Source: an uncultured Paracoccaceae bacterium (GTDB lineage Bacteria; Pseudomonadota; Alphaproteobacteria; Rhodobacterales; Rhodobacteraceae). Taken from it: 64,000 nt of DNA. The stretch spans positions 186,001 through 250,000 of the forward strand of contig CANMAI010000008.1 in the NCBI GenBank assembly GCA_947495795.1, written 5' to 3'. Made by a program: the position numbers and the translations under genes. Below the pieces are notes generated by a model. It was given only the letters and a program-made list of their open reading frames with translations. It was not told where the DNA came from and searched no databases. Shown in pieces: positions 9,342 through 18,760 of the stretch (its first letter is position 1; each line of letters begins with the position of its first letter).

Positions 9342-10271
9342 TCATCGCACCTTCTCCTCTTTCCACATCGACCAGAGGAAATAGGCGATAAAGCACAGCA
9401 TGATCAGGAAGAGCACCACGGCAATCGCCGCCCCGTAGCCCATTCGGAAACCATATTCGGAAAGCGCCTTCTCGAACATGTAAAAGGAAAGCACACGGCT
9501 CTGCCCGAAGGGCCCGCCATTCGTCATGATGGAGATCAGATCGAAAGACCGCAGCGCCCCGATGATCGTTACCACGAAGGCGATGAACGTTGCAGGCTTC
9601 AGCTGCGGGATGATCACATACCAAAGCATCTTCCAGCCCTTGGCCCCATCCAGCCGCGCCGCCTCCACCTGCTCCGGGTCCACCGCATTGAGACCGGTGA
9701 GATAAAGGATCATGCAATAGGCTGTCTGCGGCCACAGCCCCGCCGCGATGATCCCATAGGTCACCATCGTCGGGTCTCCCAGCACGTTGATGGGCCCGAG
9801 GCCCACCCAGCCTATCATCGTGTTGAGCAGCCCAAATGTGGGGTCGTAAAACCAAGTGAATACAAGGCCCACAACAACCTGGGAAATCACGAACGGAAAG
9901 AAAAACAGTGACTTGTAAAGCCGTATCCCCACAACCGTCTGGTTCAGAAACAGCGCGATGAACAACCCGCCCGGGATTGCCAGCAGATACAGGAGCAACC
10001 ATTTGAAGTTGTTCCAGAGCGAAACCTCAAAAGCCCTGTCATCCAGCAACTCCGTATAGTTGCCCATGCCCACAAACGTCCGCTCGCCCAACCCGTCCCA
10101 GCTGTAAAGCGAAAGCGCGAAACTCTGATAGATCGGAATGATCACGTAAAAGAGGAAAAAGAGGATCGCGGGCGCCAGAAACAGCCAGGGCGTAATCGCG
10201 ATCTCATTGCGCTTGTACCAGCCTCGCTTCGGCTCGATCGCACGCATATCTGTCAGGGCTGCATTCGCCAT
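9342..10271 (-). CDS. sugar ABC transporter permease, MalF type (CUT1)
   Basis: 309 residues (MANAALTDMRAIEPKRG). After a charged N-terminus come six membrane segments, starting ITPWLFLAPAILFFLFYVIIP, and the EAA loop EAARLDGAKGWKMLWYVIIPQLKP. This is the MalF-like partner of the next permease. The first 137 bases upstream hold a stem-loop and a REP palindrome that separate it from the binding-protein gene and may lower permease expression relative to binding protein. Confidence 0.92.
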   Translation of the reverse strand: MANAALTDMRAIEPKRGWYKRNEIAITPWLFLAPAILFFLFYVIIPIYQSFALSLYSWDGLGERTFVGMGNYTELLDDRAFEVSLWNNFKWLLLYLLAIPGGLFIALFLNQTVVGIRLYKSLFFFPFVISQVVVGLVFTWFYDPTFGLLNTMIGWVGLGPINVLGDPTMVTYGIIAAGLWPQTAYCMILYLTGLNAVDPEQVEAARLDGAKGWKMLWYVIIPQLKPATFIAFVVTIIGALRSFDLISIMTNGGPFGQSRVLSFYMFEKALSEYGFRMGYGAAIAVVLFLIMLCFIAYFLWSMWKEEKVR

Positions 10272-10345
10272 AGCGTCTCTCCTGTTCCTCGCGGCACATG
10301 CGAAAGGCCCGGTCAGGCCTTACAGATATGTCGCGGAACGGCGGT

Positions 10346-10363
10346 CCGGGCGCGAACGCCCGG
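10346..10363. terminator. stem-loop between binding-protein and permease genes
   Basis: CCGGGCG, loop CGAA, CGCCCGG: a perfect seven-base-pair GC stem with a tetraloop, no U-tract. It lies after the binding-protein stop and before the MalF start. Such stems often protect the upstream message or attenuate read-through, so the binding protein is made in excess. Role inferred. Confidence 0.55.
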
Positions 10364-10371
10364 CAAGGCGT

Positions 10372-10395
10372 GTAGGGTGGGCGCTCTGCGCCCAC
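10372..10395 (+). repeat. REP palindrome, GTAG type (solo copy)
   Basis: GTAG followed by GGTGGGCG, a five-base loop and CGCCCAC. The same GTAG-plus-stem design flanks the RAYT gene at 30 kb and recurs at 35900. RAYT-mobilised REPs are known to carry GTAG or GGAG at the 5-prime foot of the stem. Confidence 0.75.
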
Positions 10396-10408
10396 TGCCC
10401 CGAAGGGC

Positions 10409-11677
10409 TTACTTGTATACCCGTTCCTGCACCTTATCGAGGCGCTTCAGGATGTCGTCCAGGTTGTCCGGGAACACCATGAATTCCTGCAGGCCCTGCA
10501 TGCCTTCAGCCGCCATTTCAGCCGGAAAGTCGCGGTCAAAGAATTGCGCCACGCCGCCGGGGCTGTTGGAAGACAGCATCTCGAACCCCTCTTTCAGGAA
10601 CTTGTCATCATCAATTGAGGCTGACGCATTCACCGGAAGCTGACCCAGGTTTTCACCATTGTTGATAACGGTCTGCTCGCTCTCGGAGGCCATGAATTTC
10701 AGGAACGCCTTCGCAGCAGGCTTGTTGGACGCGTTGGCCGGGATGTGGAACGTATCCGTCGGCGCATCTTCTGCCAGCGCGATACCCGGTGTGATTTCCG
10801 GGAACTGGTAGAAATCCAGCTTGCTGTCATCGAGGCCGGCTTCGCGCAGCGGTGCCACGGCAAAGTTGCCCTTCAGGATCGCAGCCGCTTCACCGTTCAC
10901 GATGAACGGAAGGCTTTCCTGCCAGCTGTAGGTCTGGTGGTTGTCGATGAACGCGCCCATGTCCAGCAGCTCACGCCAGTTCGCGAAAGTCGCTTTCACC
11001 CGGTCATCTGTCCACTTCACTTCGCCATTGGCAAGTTGCATATGGAAATCGAAACCGTTGGTCCGCATGTTCAGATAGTCAAACCATCCGCCAGCCGTCC
11101 AAAGAAACTTGGTGCCGATCGTGTAGCACTTCCGGCCACTATCGAGAATAGCCTGACAGTTGGATTTCATCTCATCGAAGTTCGCAGGCTCCGCAAGGCC
11201 CAACTCTTCGTAGATGTCCTTCCGGTAGTAAACGCCCCACTGATAGTAGGTGTAGGGCACGCCCCACTGCTTCCCATCAATGGTCATCGCACCCTTGGTG
11301 GACGCAAGCTTCTCGCCAATCTCAGGGTCTGCCCAAACGTCCGAAACATCCTCGAAAAGGCCGGCGTTCACGTATGGTGCCATCCGGTTGGCGGCATACC
11401 ATGTGGCCACATCCGGCGCATCGGCCGTCAGGAAGTTGCGGATCTGCGTCTTGTAGGCCTCCCGGTCAATCACCGTGGTCTCGATGTTCAGGCCGGGGTT
11501 TGCCTCGCCAAAGCGTGCGATCATCGCTTCCATAGTCGCCCGTGGCGCCGGGTTCGATGTATCGAGGAAAATCTTGAGATCGCCGGAAAGCGCATGCCCA
11601 TCCGCAAACGCAGCAGAGCCCGCCAGAACGGCAGTGGTTGCCAGCGCCGCAATCGGCGCTTTCAAATTGGAAATCAT
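10409..11677 (-). CDS. sugar ABC transporter substrate-binding protein
   Basis: 422 residues from ATG 11677, preceded by GGGAGG eight bases away. A Sec signal peptide (MISNLKAPIAALATTAVLAGSAAFA) is followed by LKIFLDTSNPAPRATMEAMIARFGEANPG, the start of family 1 extracellular solute-binding proteins. It delivers the sugar to the MalF/MalG permeases downstream and the ATPase at 12650. First gene of the leftward galactoside operon; the IclR regulator is divergent, and a palindrome lies 59 bases upstream of the start. Confidence 0.93.
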   Translation of the reverse strand: MISNLKAPIAALATTAVLAGSAAFADGHALSGDLKIFLDTSNPAPRATMEAMIARFGEANPGLNIETTVIDREAYKTQIRNFLTADAPDVATWYAANRMAPYVNAGLFEDVSDVWADPEIGEKLASTKGAMTIDGKQWGVPYTYYQWGVYYRKDIYEELGLAEPANFDEMKSNCQAILDSGRKCYTIGTKFLWTAGGWFDYLNMRTNGFDFHMQLANGEVKWTDDRVKATFANWRELLDMGAFIDNHQTYSWQESLPFIVNGEAAAILKGNFAVAPLREAGLDDSKLDFYQFPEITPGIALAEDAPTDTFHIPANASNKPAAKAFLKFMASESEQTVINNGENLGQLPVNASASIDDDKFLKEGFEMLSSNSPGGVAQFFDRDFPAEMAAEGMQGLQEFMVFPDNLDDILKRLDKVQERVYK

Positions 11678-11735
11678 CAGTGTCCTCCCAGACGATTTGG
11701 CTCTTTCTTCGGAACCGCTCTTTTCGAGCAGCTTA

Positions 11736-11754
11736 GGTTCCAAATAATGAAACC
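11736..11754. promoter_or_regulatory. candidate operator for the IclR regulator
   Basis: GGTTCCA-AATAA-TGAAACC: inverted seven-base arms with one mismatch and an AT spacer, in the 172-base gap between the divergent binding-protein and IclR genes. A second overlapping dyad (AATAATGAAACC against GGTTTTGATTATT, 11743-11768) extends to the right. Size and placement suit an IclR-family dimer site controlling both directions. Inference from position and symmetry. Confidence 0.6.
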
Positions 11755-11849
11755 GGGTTTTGATTATTGAAAATGATGCCGTCCCGTGCCACACTTGTCA
11801 ACACATGATGCGATCCGGGATAACCCGGGCGGACCAAAGGGTGGAAAAA

Positions 11850-12647
11850 ATGAACGCCAGCGCTGGCCATAGCGATGGAACAGTGGGCAAGGCCCTCGAT
11901 GTGCTCGATGCCGTTGCCCTGTTCGGCCGCCCGGTCCGATTTTCCGAGCTTCTGGCAGAAGGGCGCTGGCCCAAAGCAACGCTCTACCGCCTCCTCCAGA
12001 CACTCACGAATCAAGGGATGCTGTTTTTCGATGCCGACATGAACACCTACACCCTCGGTCTGCGCCTTGTCCGCCTTGCACATCGCGCATGGAGCCAGAC
12101 CAGCATAGCGCCCGTCGCCCGCCCCTGCCTCGATCAACTGTCCGAACTCCTCGGCAAGACCGTCCACCTGGCCCAGCTCGATCATGGCCAGGTGCTCTAT
12201 GTCGATAAACGCAACGCCCACAAACCCATCGAGATGTTCTCGGGCACGGGCAAGGTAGGCCCCGCTTATTGCACTGGCGTCGGCAAGGCGATGCTCGCGT
12301 TCCTGCCAGAATCAGAGCTTCAGGCCGCTCTCAAGGCACAGGCTTACCAGCCCCACACAAAGGCCACGCACATCTCAGCCGAATCGCTCACAGCAGAACT
12401 GGCCGAGATCCGCCACACCGGCCTTTCCTTTGATCGGGAAGAGCATGAGCCCGGTATCATCTGCGTCGCCGCACCGATTCTCGGGCTCGCGGGCGATCCG
12501 CTCGGCGCGCTCTCCGTCACCACCTCAACCCTGCAGCACTCGCTCACGGATCTGGAAGCATTGGCCCCGGATCTCCAGCACACAGCATCAGAAATCGCCG
12601 CCCGGCTTCAACCCTGGGCCAATCCAATCCCGGCAGAGGAGGCCTGA
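11850..12647 (+). CDS. IclR-family transcriptional regulator of the galactoside genes
   Basis: 265 residues from ATG 11850, which follows GGGTGG seven bases away (MNASAGHSDGTVGKALDVLD). Residues 10-75 form the winged helix (FSELLAEGRWPKATLYRLLQTLTNQG), and the rest is the IclR effector-binding domain with YVDKRNAHKPIEMFSGTGKVGPAYCTGVGKAMLA. It is divergent from the binding-protein operon and two bases upstream of the ATPase gene, so it probably senses a galactoside, galactose or galactonate product. A frame to 11760 is open but lacks a ribosome site. Confidence 0.9.
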   Translation: MNASAGHSDGTVGKALDVLDAVALFGRPVRFSELLAEGRWPKATLYRLLQTLTNQGMLFFDADMNTYTLGLRLVRLAHRAWSQTSIAPVARPCLDQLSELLGKTVHLAQLDHGQVLYVDKRNAHKPIEMFSGTGKVGPAYCTGVGKAMLAFLPESELQAALKAQAYQPHTKATHISAESLTAELAEIRHTGLSFDREEHEPGIICVAAPILGLAGDPLGALSVTTSTLQHSLTDLEALAPDLQHTASEIAARLQPWANPIPAEEA

Positions 12648-12649
12648 AC

Positions 12650-13702
<1,053 letters not shown>

Positions 13703-13723
13703 AGCCACGCGCATCACCCGGAA

Positions 13724-13795
13724 GCCCCGCGGCACTTCCCTTCGGTGCGCGGGGGTGGGCGGGTGGGCCGCCATCGAAGGAAGGTGCTGCGGGGC
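13724..13795. repeat. G-quadruplex-tipped hairpin, copy 2
   Basis: The outer arms GCCCCGC (13724-13730) and GCGGGGC (13789-13795) begin a stem of about 27 bases that pairs with a few mismatches and bulges. The tip is GGGTGGGCGGGTGGG at 13753-13767. It sits 21 bases after the ATPase stop; in that rightward transcript the tip is G-rich. The arms share no sequence with copies 1 and 3. Confidence 0.8.
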
Positions 13796-13913
13796 CCTAT
13801 AGCGTTTCAACAATGAGTCGAAAGGCTTTAAACCAACCCCGCCACTGGTCAATTGGCCCCAACCGCCCTACATCCCTAATCCACGGGGATGCGCCCCGGA
13901 AAGGATGCCAGCG

Positions 13914-14120
13914 ATGACAAGCAGCCCGATGTTCTACATCTCCCTTTTCGCCTGCCTCGCGGTGGTCGCTGTCCTCATGGTCGGCATTGGCGGCTTCGCC
14001 AAGGGCGGAGAATTCAACCGCAAATACGCCAACAAGATCATGCGCCTCCGCCTCCTCCTCCAGTTCATCGCCGTCATCCTGATCGTCATCTTCGCCTATT
14101 TCTTCCGCAACGCAGGCTGA
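13914..14120 (+). CDS. twin transmembrane small protein (HIG1-domain type)
   Basis: 68 residues from ATG 13914, nine bases after GGAAAGG. Two membrane helices, MFYISLFACLAVVAVLMVGI and LLLQFIAVILIVIFAYFF, are joined by a short basic loop GGEFNRKYANKIMRLR. This is the HIG_1_N twin-helix protein widespread in alphaproteobacteria, related to mitochondrial HIG1/Rcf1 factors of cytochrome oxidase; its bacterial role is not established. It usually sits directly before the cobalamin adenosyltransferase gene, as here. An ATG at 13905 would leave no ribosome-site spacing. Confidence 0.82.
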   Translation: MTSSPMFYISLFACLAVVAVLMVGIGGFAKGGEFNRKYANKIMRLRLLLQFIAVILIVIFAYFFRNAG

Positions 14121-14155
14121 GAACCCGAAATGAATTAAACTCAAAGAGCCCGAAC

Positions 14156-14728
14156 ATGGTCGTCCTGAACAAGATCTATACCAAAACCGGCGATGCTGGC
14201 GAAACCGCCCTCGGCAATGGCGCCCGCGTCGCCAAGCACGCGCTCCGCGTGAATGCCTACGGCACCGTCGATGAGGCCAACGCCACGGTCGGCCTTGCCC
14301 GCCTCCACGCCGAAAGCGCGCTTGATGAGGCTCTCAGCCGCATCCAGAACGATCTCTTCGATCTCGGCGCCGATCTCTGCCGCCCCGATATGGAGAAGGA
14401 CGCAGACGCCGAATATCCGCCCCTTCGCATGTCAGAGGCGCAGGTTTCCCGCATCGAGACGGAAATAGATCACTACAACGCTGATCTCCAGCCTCTCAAA
14501 AGCTTCATCCTTCCCGGCGGCACCGCCCTCGCGGCCCATCTCCACCTCTGCCGCACCGTCACCCGCCGTGCCGAACGCCTCACCGTCGAACTCGCCACAA
14601 TGGAAACGGTGAATGAGCACGCGGTAAAATACCTCAACCGCCTCTCGGACTATTTTTTCGTCATCGGGCGCACAGCAAACGAGAATGGCACCAACGATGT
14701 GCTCTGGGTGCCGGGCGCAAATCGCTGA
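14156..14728 (+). CDS. PduO-type cob(I)alamin adenosyltransferase
   Basis: 190 residues (MVVLNKIYTKTGDAGETALGNG). The N-terminal TKTGDAGET ATP-binding motif, RTVTRRAER and the C-terminal LNRLSDYFFVIGR motif define the PduO-type corrinoid adenosyltransferase, which makes adenosylcobalamin from ATP and cob(I)alamin. That cofactor serves the B12 mutases of the ethylmalonyl-CoA route, to which mcd at 37.7 kb belongs. An in-frame extension to 13889 runs through the twin-helix gene and is not coding. Confidence 0.92.
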   Translation: MVVLNKIYTKTGDAGETALGNGARVAKHALRVNAYGTVDEANATVGLARLHAESALDEALSRIQNDLFDLGADLCRPDMEKDADAEYPPLRMSEAQVSRIETEIDHYNADLQPLKSFILPGGTALAAHLHLCRTVTRRAERLTVELATMETVNEHAVKYLNRLSDYFFVIGRTANENGTNDVLWVPGANR

Positions 14729-14860
14729 ACGGATGTTCTCTCAAAACCAAGTGCCGGAGAGTCGCGCCTGAAGCTTTATCACCTCGCGCGTCGAAATCCT
14801 TGATTTCAGGCAGCGGTAAGCAATGCGTGTTCAGGAAGACGCGCTTTTACGCGCCCGCCC

Positions 14861-15223
14861 CTAACCCTTGGGCTCCCACAACTCAATCGGCGTGCCCTCC
14901 GGATCCGTCAGCCAGGCAAACCGCCCATTGGGCTCGTCCGGCGCGCGCTTCACCGCCACGCCCTTCGCCTCAAGCTGGGCCACCATAGCGTCCAAATCCG
15001 CCACCCGAAAATTCAGCATGAACTGCTTTTCAGGATCACCGAAGTAATCCGTGTCCTCTTTGAAGGGTGCAAAAACCGTCTCCCCCGCCTCCTGCTCCCA
15101 ACAGGGCGTCTCGTAATCTCCGGGCACCAAGGGGATCCCCAGACAATCCCGATACCACGCCGCCAGCCCATCCTTGTCTTTCGCCCGAAAGAAAAAACCG
15201 CCAAATCCCAGAACTTTTTCCAT
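14861..15223 (-). CDS. VOC-superfamily protein (glyoxalase/bleomycin-resistance fold)
   Basis: 120 residues with paired beta-alpha-beta-beta-beta units: an N-terminal FFFRAKDKDGLAAWYRDCLGIPL and a C-terminal LDAMVAQLEAKGV...WLTDPEGTPIELWEP. The final glutamate of PIELW is the common metal ligand, but the first-strand histidine of true glyoxalase I is not evident. Specific reaction unknown. Single gene between the adenosyltransferase and the ETF operon. Confidence 0.82.
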   Translation of the reverse strand: MEKVLGFGGFFFRAKDKDGLAAWYRDCLGIPLVPGDYETPCWEQEAGETVFAPFKEDTDYFGDPEKQFMLNFRVADLDAMVAQLEAKGVAVKRAPDEPNGRFAWLTDPEGTPIELWEPKG

Positions 15224-15430
15224 GAATACAACCTCCCATGCGCATCATACCACATGTGACGCCATGTCCCCCTTGCTCCACAGCGTTTGTCCTGCTTATC
15301 TCCGCCAGTCATTTTCTGGCGCCAAATCACTGGACAGTCGTTTTTGGTCGACTGGCTCTAAACCTGATAGGCTAGGCGTCAGACCAAACAGAAACGCGCT
15401 CAGACGCGTGCAGAACCGGAGAAAGCGCCC

Positions 15431-16192
15431 ATGAAGGTCCTCGTACCCGTCAAACGCGTGATCGACTACAACGTGAAGGTGCGCGTCAAAGCGGACGGCA
15501 CGGGCGTCGATCTTGCCAATGTGAAAATGTCCATGAACCCGTTCGATGAAATTGCCGTCGAACAGGCGATCCGCATGAAAGAGGCGGGCACAGTGGAGGA
15601 GATCGTAGCCGTCTCCATCGGCGTGAAGCAGGCGCAGGAAACCCTCCGCACAGCTTTGGCAATGGGCGCAGACCGCGCGATCCTGGTTGTAGCCTCCGAG
15701 GACGTGAATACGGATATAGAGCCGCTCGCCGTCGCCAAGATCCTCAAGGCCGTGGTGGATGAAGAGGCGCCCGGCCTCGTGATCTGCGGCAAACAGGCGA
15801 TCGACAATGATATGAACGCCACAGGCCAGATGCTCTCCGCCCTTCTCGGCTGGTCCCAGGCCACCTTCGCCTCCGAGGTTGCAGTCGAAGGCGATAGTGC
15901 GATTGTCACGCGCGAAGTGGATGGCGGCCTGCAGACAATCAAGGTGAAGATGCCCGCCATCATCTCCGTGGATCTCCGCCTGAACGAGCCGCGCTACGCG
16001 AGCCTTCCCAACATCATGAAGGCCAAGAAAAAGCCGATGGATGAGAAGACCCCGGCGGATTACGGCGTCGACGTAACCCCGCGCCTCGAAATTCTTTCCA
16101 CGGTAGAGCCTGCCACTCGCGCCGCAGGCGTGATGGTCGGCTCGGTCGAGGAACTGGTAACCAAACTCAAAGACGAAGCGGGGGTAATCTGA
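15431..16192 (+). CDS. etfB: electron transfer flavoprotein beta subunit
   Basis: 253 residues ([20 protein letters not shown]). The EtfB signature [21 protein letters not shown] and the AMP-binding region [26 protein letters not shown] are present. With EtfA it carries electrons from acyl-CoA dehydrogenases (such as the methylsuccinyl-CoA dehydrogenase at 37.7 kb) to ETF-ubiquinone oxidoreductase. Its TGA shares one base with the etfA ATG. Confidence 0.97.
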   Translation: MKVLVPVKRVIDYNVKVRVKADGTGVDLANVKMSMNPFDEIAVEQAIRMKEAGTVEEIVAVSIGVKQAQETLRTALAMGADRAILVVASEDVNTDIEPLAVAKILKAVVDEEAPGLVICGKQAIDNDMNATGQMLSALLGWSQATFASEVAVEGDSAIVTREVDGGLQTIKVKMPAIISVDLRLNEPRYASLPNIMKAKKKPMDEKTPADYGVDVTPRLEILSTVEPATRAAGVMVGSVEELVTKLKDEAGVI

Positions 16193-17121
16193 TGGCGGTA
16201 CTTCTCTTTGCGGAGGTCACGAACGGCGAGCTTGCCTGGGACGCGACCTCCAAGGCCATGACGGCAGCGAAAATGATGGGCGATGTCACCGTGCTCTGCG
16301 CCGGTGCACAGGCCAGTGCCGCCGCCGCCGAAGCGGCGAAACTTGAAGGCGCCACCAAGGTGCTCTGCGCTGAGGATGCCAGCCTCGGCCATCGTCTTGC
16401 AGAGCCGACCGCCGCGCTCATCGTCAGCCTCGCGGGCGACTATTCTCACATCGTCGCTCCGGCAACGACGGACGCCAAGAACGTGCTGCCCCGCGTCGCC
16501 GCCCTTCTCGATGCGATGGTCATCACCGATGTCTCCGGCGTCGTCGATGCGGATACGTTCGAGCGTCCGATCTATGCGGGCAACGCGATCCAGACGGTGA
16601 AGTCGAAAGACGCGGTGAAAGTCGTCTCGATCCGCACCTCCACCTTCGACGCCGCAGCCGATACCGGCTCCGCCCCGGTGGAAACCATCTCGGCAGCCGA
16701 CAATCCCGCCCTCTCCGAATGGGTCGAAGACAAAGTGCAGGAAACGGACCGCCCTGAACTTACCTCGGCCAAGATCGTCGTCTCCGGCGGTCGCGGCGTG
16801 GGTTCTGAAGAGAATTTTGAACTCATCGAAAGCCTCGCCGACAAACTCGGCGCCGCCGTCGGCGCCTCCCGCGCAGCGGTGGACTCGGGCTATGCCCCCA
16901 ACGATTGGCAGGTCGGTCAAACCGGCAAAGTGGTGGCCCCTGATCTTTACGTCGCCATCGGCATCTCCGGCGCGATCCAACACCTCGCCGGCATGAAAGA
17001 CAGCAAGGTAATCGTCGCGATCAACAAGGACGAGGAGGCGCCCATCTTCCAGGTCGCCGATTACGGCCTCGTCGGCGATCTCTTTGATGCAGTCCCGAAG
17101 CTCAAGGAAGCGCTCGGGTAA
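16192..17121 (+). CDS. etfA: electron transfer flavoprotein alpha subunit
   Basis: 309 residues. The FAD-binding C-terminal domain is clear: [37 protein letters not shown], then [29 protein letters not shown] and [20 protein letters not shown]. Partner of EtfB, translationally coupled by TGATG. A GC stem 10 bases after the stop probably ends the transcript. Confidence 0.97.
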   Translation: MAVLLFAEVTNGELAWDATSKAMTAAKMMGDVTVLCAGAQASAAAAEAAKLEGATKVLCAEDASLGHRLAEPTAALIVSLAGDYSHIVAPATTDAKNVLPRVAALLDAMVITDVSGVVDADTFERPIYAGNAIQTVKSKDAVKVVSIRTSTFDAAADTGSAPVETISAADNPALSEWVEDKVQETDRPELTSAKIVVSGGRGVGSEENFELIESLADKLGAAVGASRAAVDSGYAPNDWQVGQTGKVVAPDLYVAIGISGAIQHLAGMKDSKVIVAINKDEEAPIFQVADYGLVGDLFDAVPKLKEALG

Positions 17122-17130
17122 AAAAGCTCT

Positions 17131-17153
17131 CGCGCGGTCACTCTGGCCGCGCG
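17131..17153. terminator. bidirectional terminator stem between etfA and the convergent gene
   Basis: CGCGCGG at 17131-17137 pairs with CCGCGCG at 17147-17153. The stop codon of the convergent gene lies in the loop, and an A-tract (17119-17125) precedes it, giving a U-tract for leftward transcripts. Confidence 0.6.
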
Positions 17154-17809
17154 ACGACCATAACTTGGTAGGGCATGGGATTACGCCCAGTCCACTGCTG
17201 GATCCGGATTGCGTAGTATTTCGTACCCTCAAACGGCCCACGCCACGAAACCGTAGTTTGATTTTTACGGGAATAAACGACGCTCCCGTCATCCTTCAAA
17301 ATGGTCAGGCCAATATATTCCGCAAGCGCGGTAACAACCAGCTCCCCTCTTGTATCGCCCGGTGTTTCGACCTTGAAGAAATCCTCGTTGTCATGCGCCA
17401 CGTCTCCGGTGATGACAGCGCCGATAGGCACAATGTTTGCGCTCGCCAGAGAATTGTTTGGCTCCTGCTCCCCTCCCTCAATATTGACGGGCGAAGCCGG
17501 TTTGAAGTCCCCCTGCTCCAATCCCTCACGATCACCGGGCGGATTCCAGGTCACTTTCTCAGAGACAAAAAGCGGGCTGACCAACAGAGCCACCCCTATC
17601 AGCACAATCAAAAGCCCCGCAGATGATGCCTCGAACTCAAGTCCGAAAGCCTTGATCTTGGTGCCCCGCAGCGGAGTATCTTCATCCCCGTCTCCCTTTA
17701 CTGGCTCCCTCTGTGGTTTCAAAACTAGCCACAATCCCGCCAACGCGAAAATCGCACCGGCAATACGCAAGGTGATCAGCGTCAAACCGTCAACAGCATT
17801 GAATTCCAT
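17138..17809 (-). CDS. membrane-anchored protein with pre-peptidase C-terminal-like domain, function unknown
   Basis: 223 residues from ATG 17809, eight bases after GGGAGG. Two membrane segments (ITLRIAGAIFALAGLWLVL and AGLLIVLIGVALLVSPLF) flank an acidic cytoplasmic loop. The C-terminal 110 residues, beginning EQEPNNSLASANIVPIGAVITGDVAHDNEDFFKVET, have the beta-sandwich pattern of PPC-type domains normally found at the ends of secreted proteases; here no protease is attached. Role unknown. Converges on etfA. Confidence 0.7.
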   Translation of the reverse strand: MEFNAVDGLTLITLRIAGAIFALAGLWLVLKPQREPVKGDGDEDTPLRGTKIKAFGLEFEASSAGLLIVLIGVALLVSPLFVSEKVTWNPPGDREGLEQGDFKPASPVNIEGGEQEPNNSLASANIVPIGAVITGDVAHDNEDFFKVETPGDTRGELVVTALAEYIGLTILKDDGSVVYSRKNQTTVSWRGPFEGTKYYAIRIQQWTGRNPMPYQVMVVARPE

Positions 17810-17942
17810 GGCAACCTCCCCCAAGGCGCAATACGGCAATCGTTACATCTCAAAATTACAATCTCAAGCCGCTGGCCCGTTCAAATGAGCCAAATCTCAC
17901 AAAACCGGGCCAAAATGCGCAAAGCCCTGCAGCGGCCGCTCC

Positions 17943-18491
17943 CTAATTCCCCCGCAACGCCTTCACAGCATACCAGCTGCGGTCCGCATCCTCGCTTCGC
18001 AATACCACAAATGCATCAAGCTCCGTAATCCGCACCGGATACTGCGCAGCTCTGTAAACGGCCAAGATCCGGCCCAGCTTGTCATGCACCGAAGCCTCAA
18101 AGTGTTTGCCGTCCAGCACAAGGGCAGAGCCTGCTTCCCGCGCAGTCCTAAAAGCAACCGTGCGCCCGCGCGGCACCTTGCCCCTGCGCACTGTCCCCGC
18201 TTTTATCCGGCTGGCCCGCGCACGCGTCCCGGCATCCAGAATTGGCCCTGTCAGCCCATCCCCGCTTTCAGGTTCCGCCCTTTGGACACCCTGCTCCAGC
18301 AAGGTCGAAGGATCAAACGAACGGTTTGACAACCAAAGCCCCGTCGCAGTGCTCACAACCAGCAGCGCGGCCAGCACACCCAACGGATACCGGCGCAACA
18401 GGGCAATCATGCACAGCACCCAGATCCCGAACGCCAGAAGGAAAGCGGGATGCGTCAACAGCTCCGAATTGCGGATATCTTCCAAGTTCAT
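17943..18491 (-). CDS. hypothetical membrane protein
   Basis: About 182 residues from ATG 18491 (MNLEDIRNSELLTHPAF); an in-frame start at 18509 adds six residues and neither has a strong ribosome site. Two N-terminal helices (FLLAFGIWVLCMIALL and GVLAALLVVSTATGLWL) are followed by a basic soluble domain ending EDADRSWYAVKALRGN. No family recognised. It neighbours the PPC-like membrane gene, 133 bases apart, on the same strand. Confidence 0.55.
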   Translation of the reverse strand: MNLEDIRNSELLTHPAFLLAFGIWVLCMIALLRRYPLGVLAALLVVSTATGLWLSNRSFDPSTLLEQGVQRAEPESGDGLTGPILDAGTRARASRIKAGTVRRGKVPRGRTVAFRTAREAGSALVLDGKHFEASVHDKLGRILAVYRAAQYPVRITELDAFVVLRSEDADRSWYAVKALRGN

Positions 18492-18760
18492 AGCTGCCCA
18501 ACCCTGCAAGGGTGCAGCTTGCTCACTGGAAAATATCGGTCAGATAGCTGCAAACCAGATCAACCTTTCAAAACAAGCGGCAGCTTCAAACTGCAACACT
18601 CCAGATACCCGCCAAACTGGGCGAGACTATGAAACCGCGCCCGCTAAGCGTCAATCACCGGCCTCGGCTGATCCATTCCATCTCTACGCCCCACATATCC
18701 CCGTTGCACGCCCCCATCGCCCCGCCTAATGTGGCGCGCAAACCAGATCGGGGAACAGGC

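Noticed and set aside
13889-14155. Longer start for the PduO-type adenosyltransferase
   Set aside because: The extra frame overlaps the twin-helix protein gene and encodes basic proline-rich sequence unlike the family; ATG 14156 gives the canonical start.
16060-17292. A 410-residue open frame on the minus strand
   Set aside because: Antisense to etfA, whose family match is complete; the frame reads as histidine/aspartate/glycine-rich shadow sequence.
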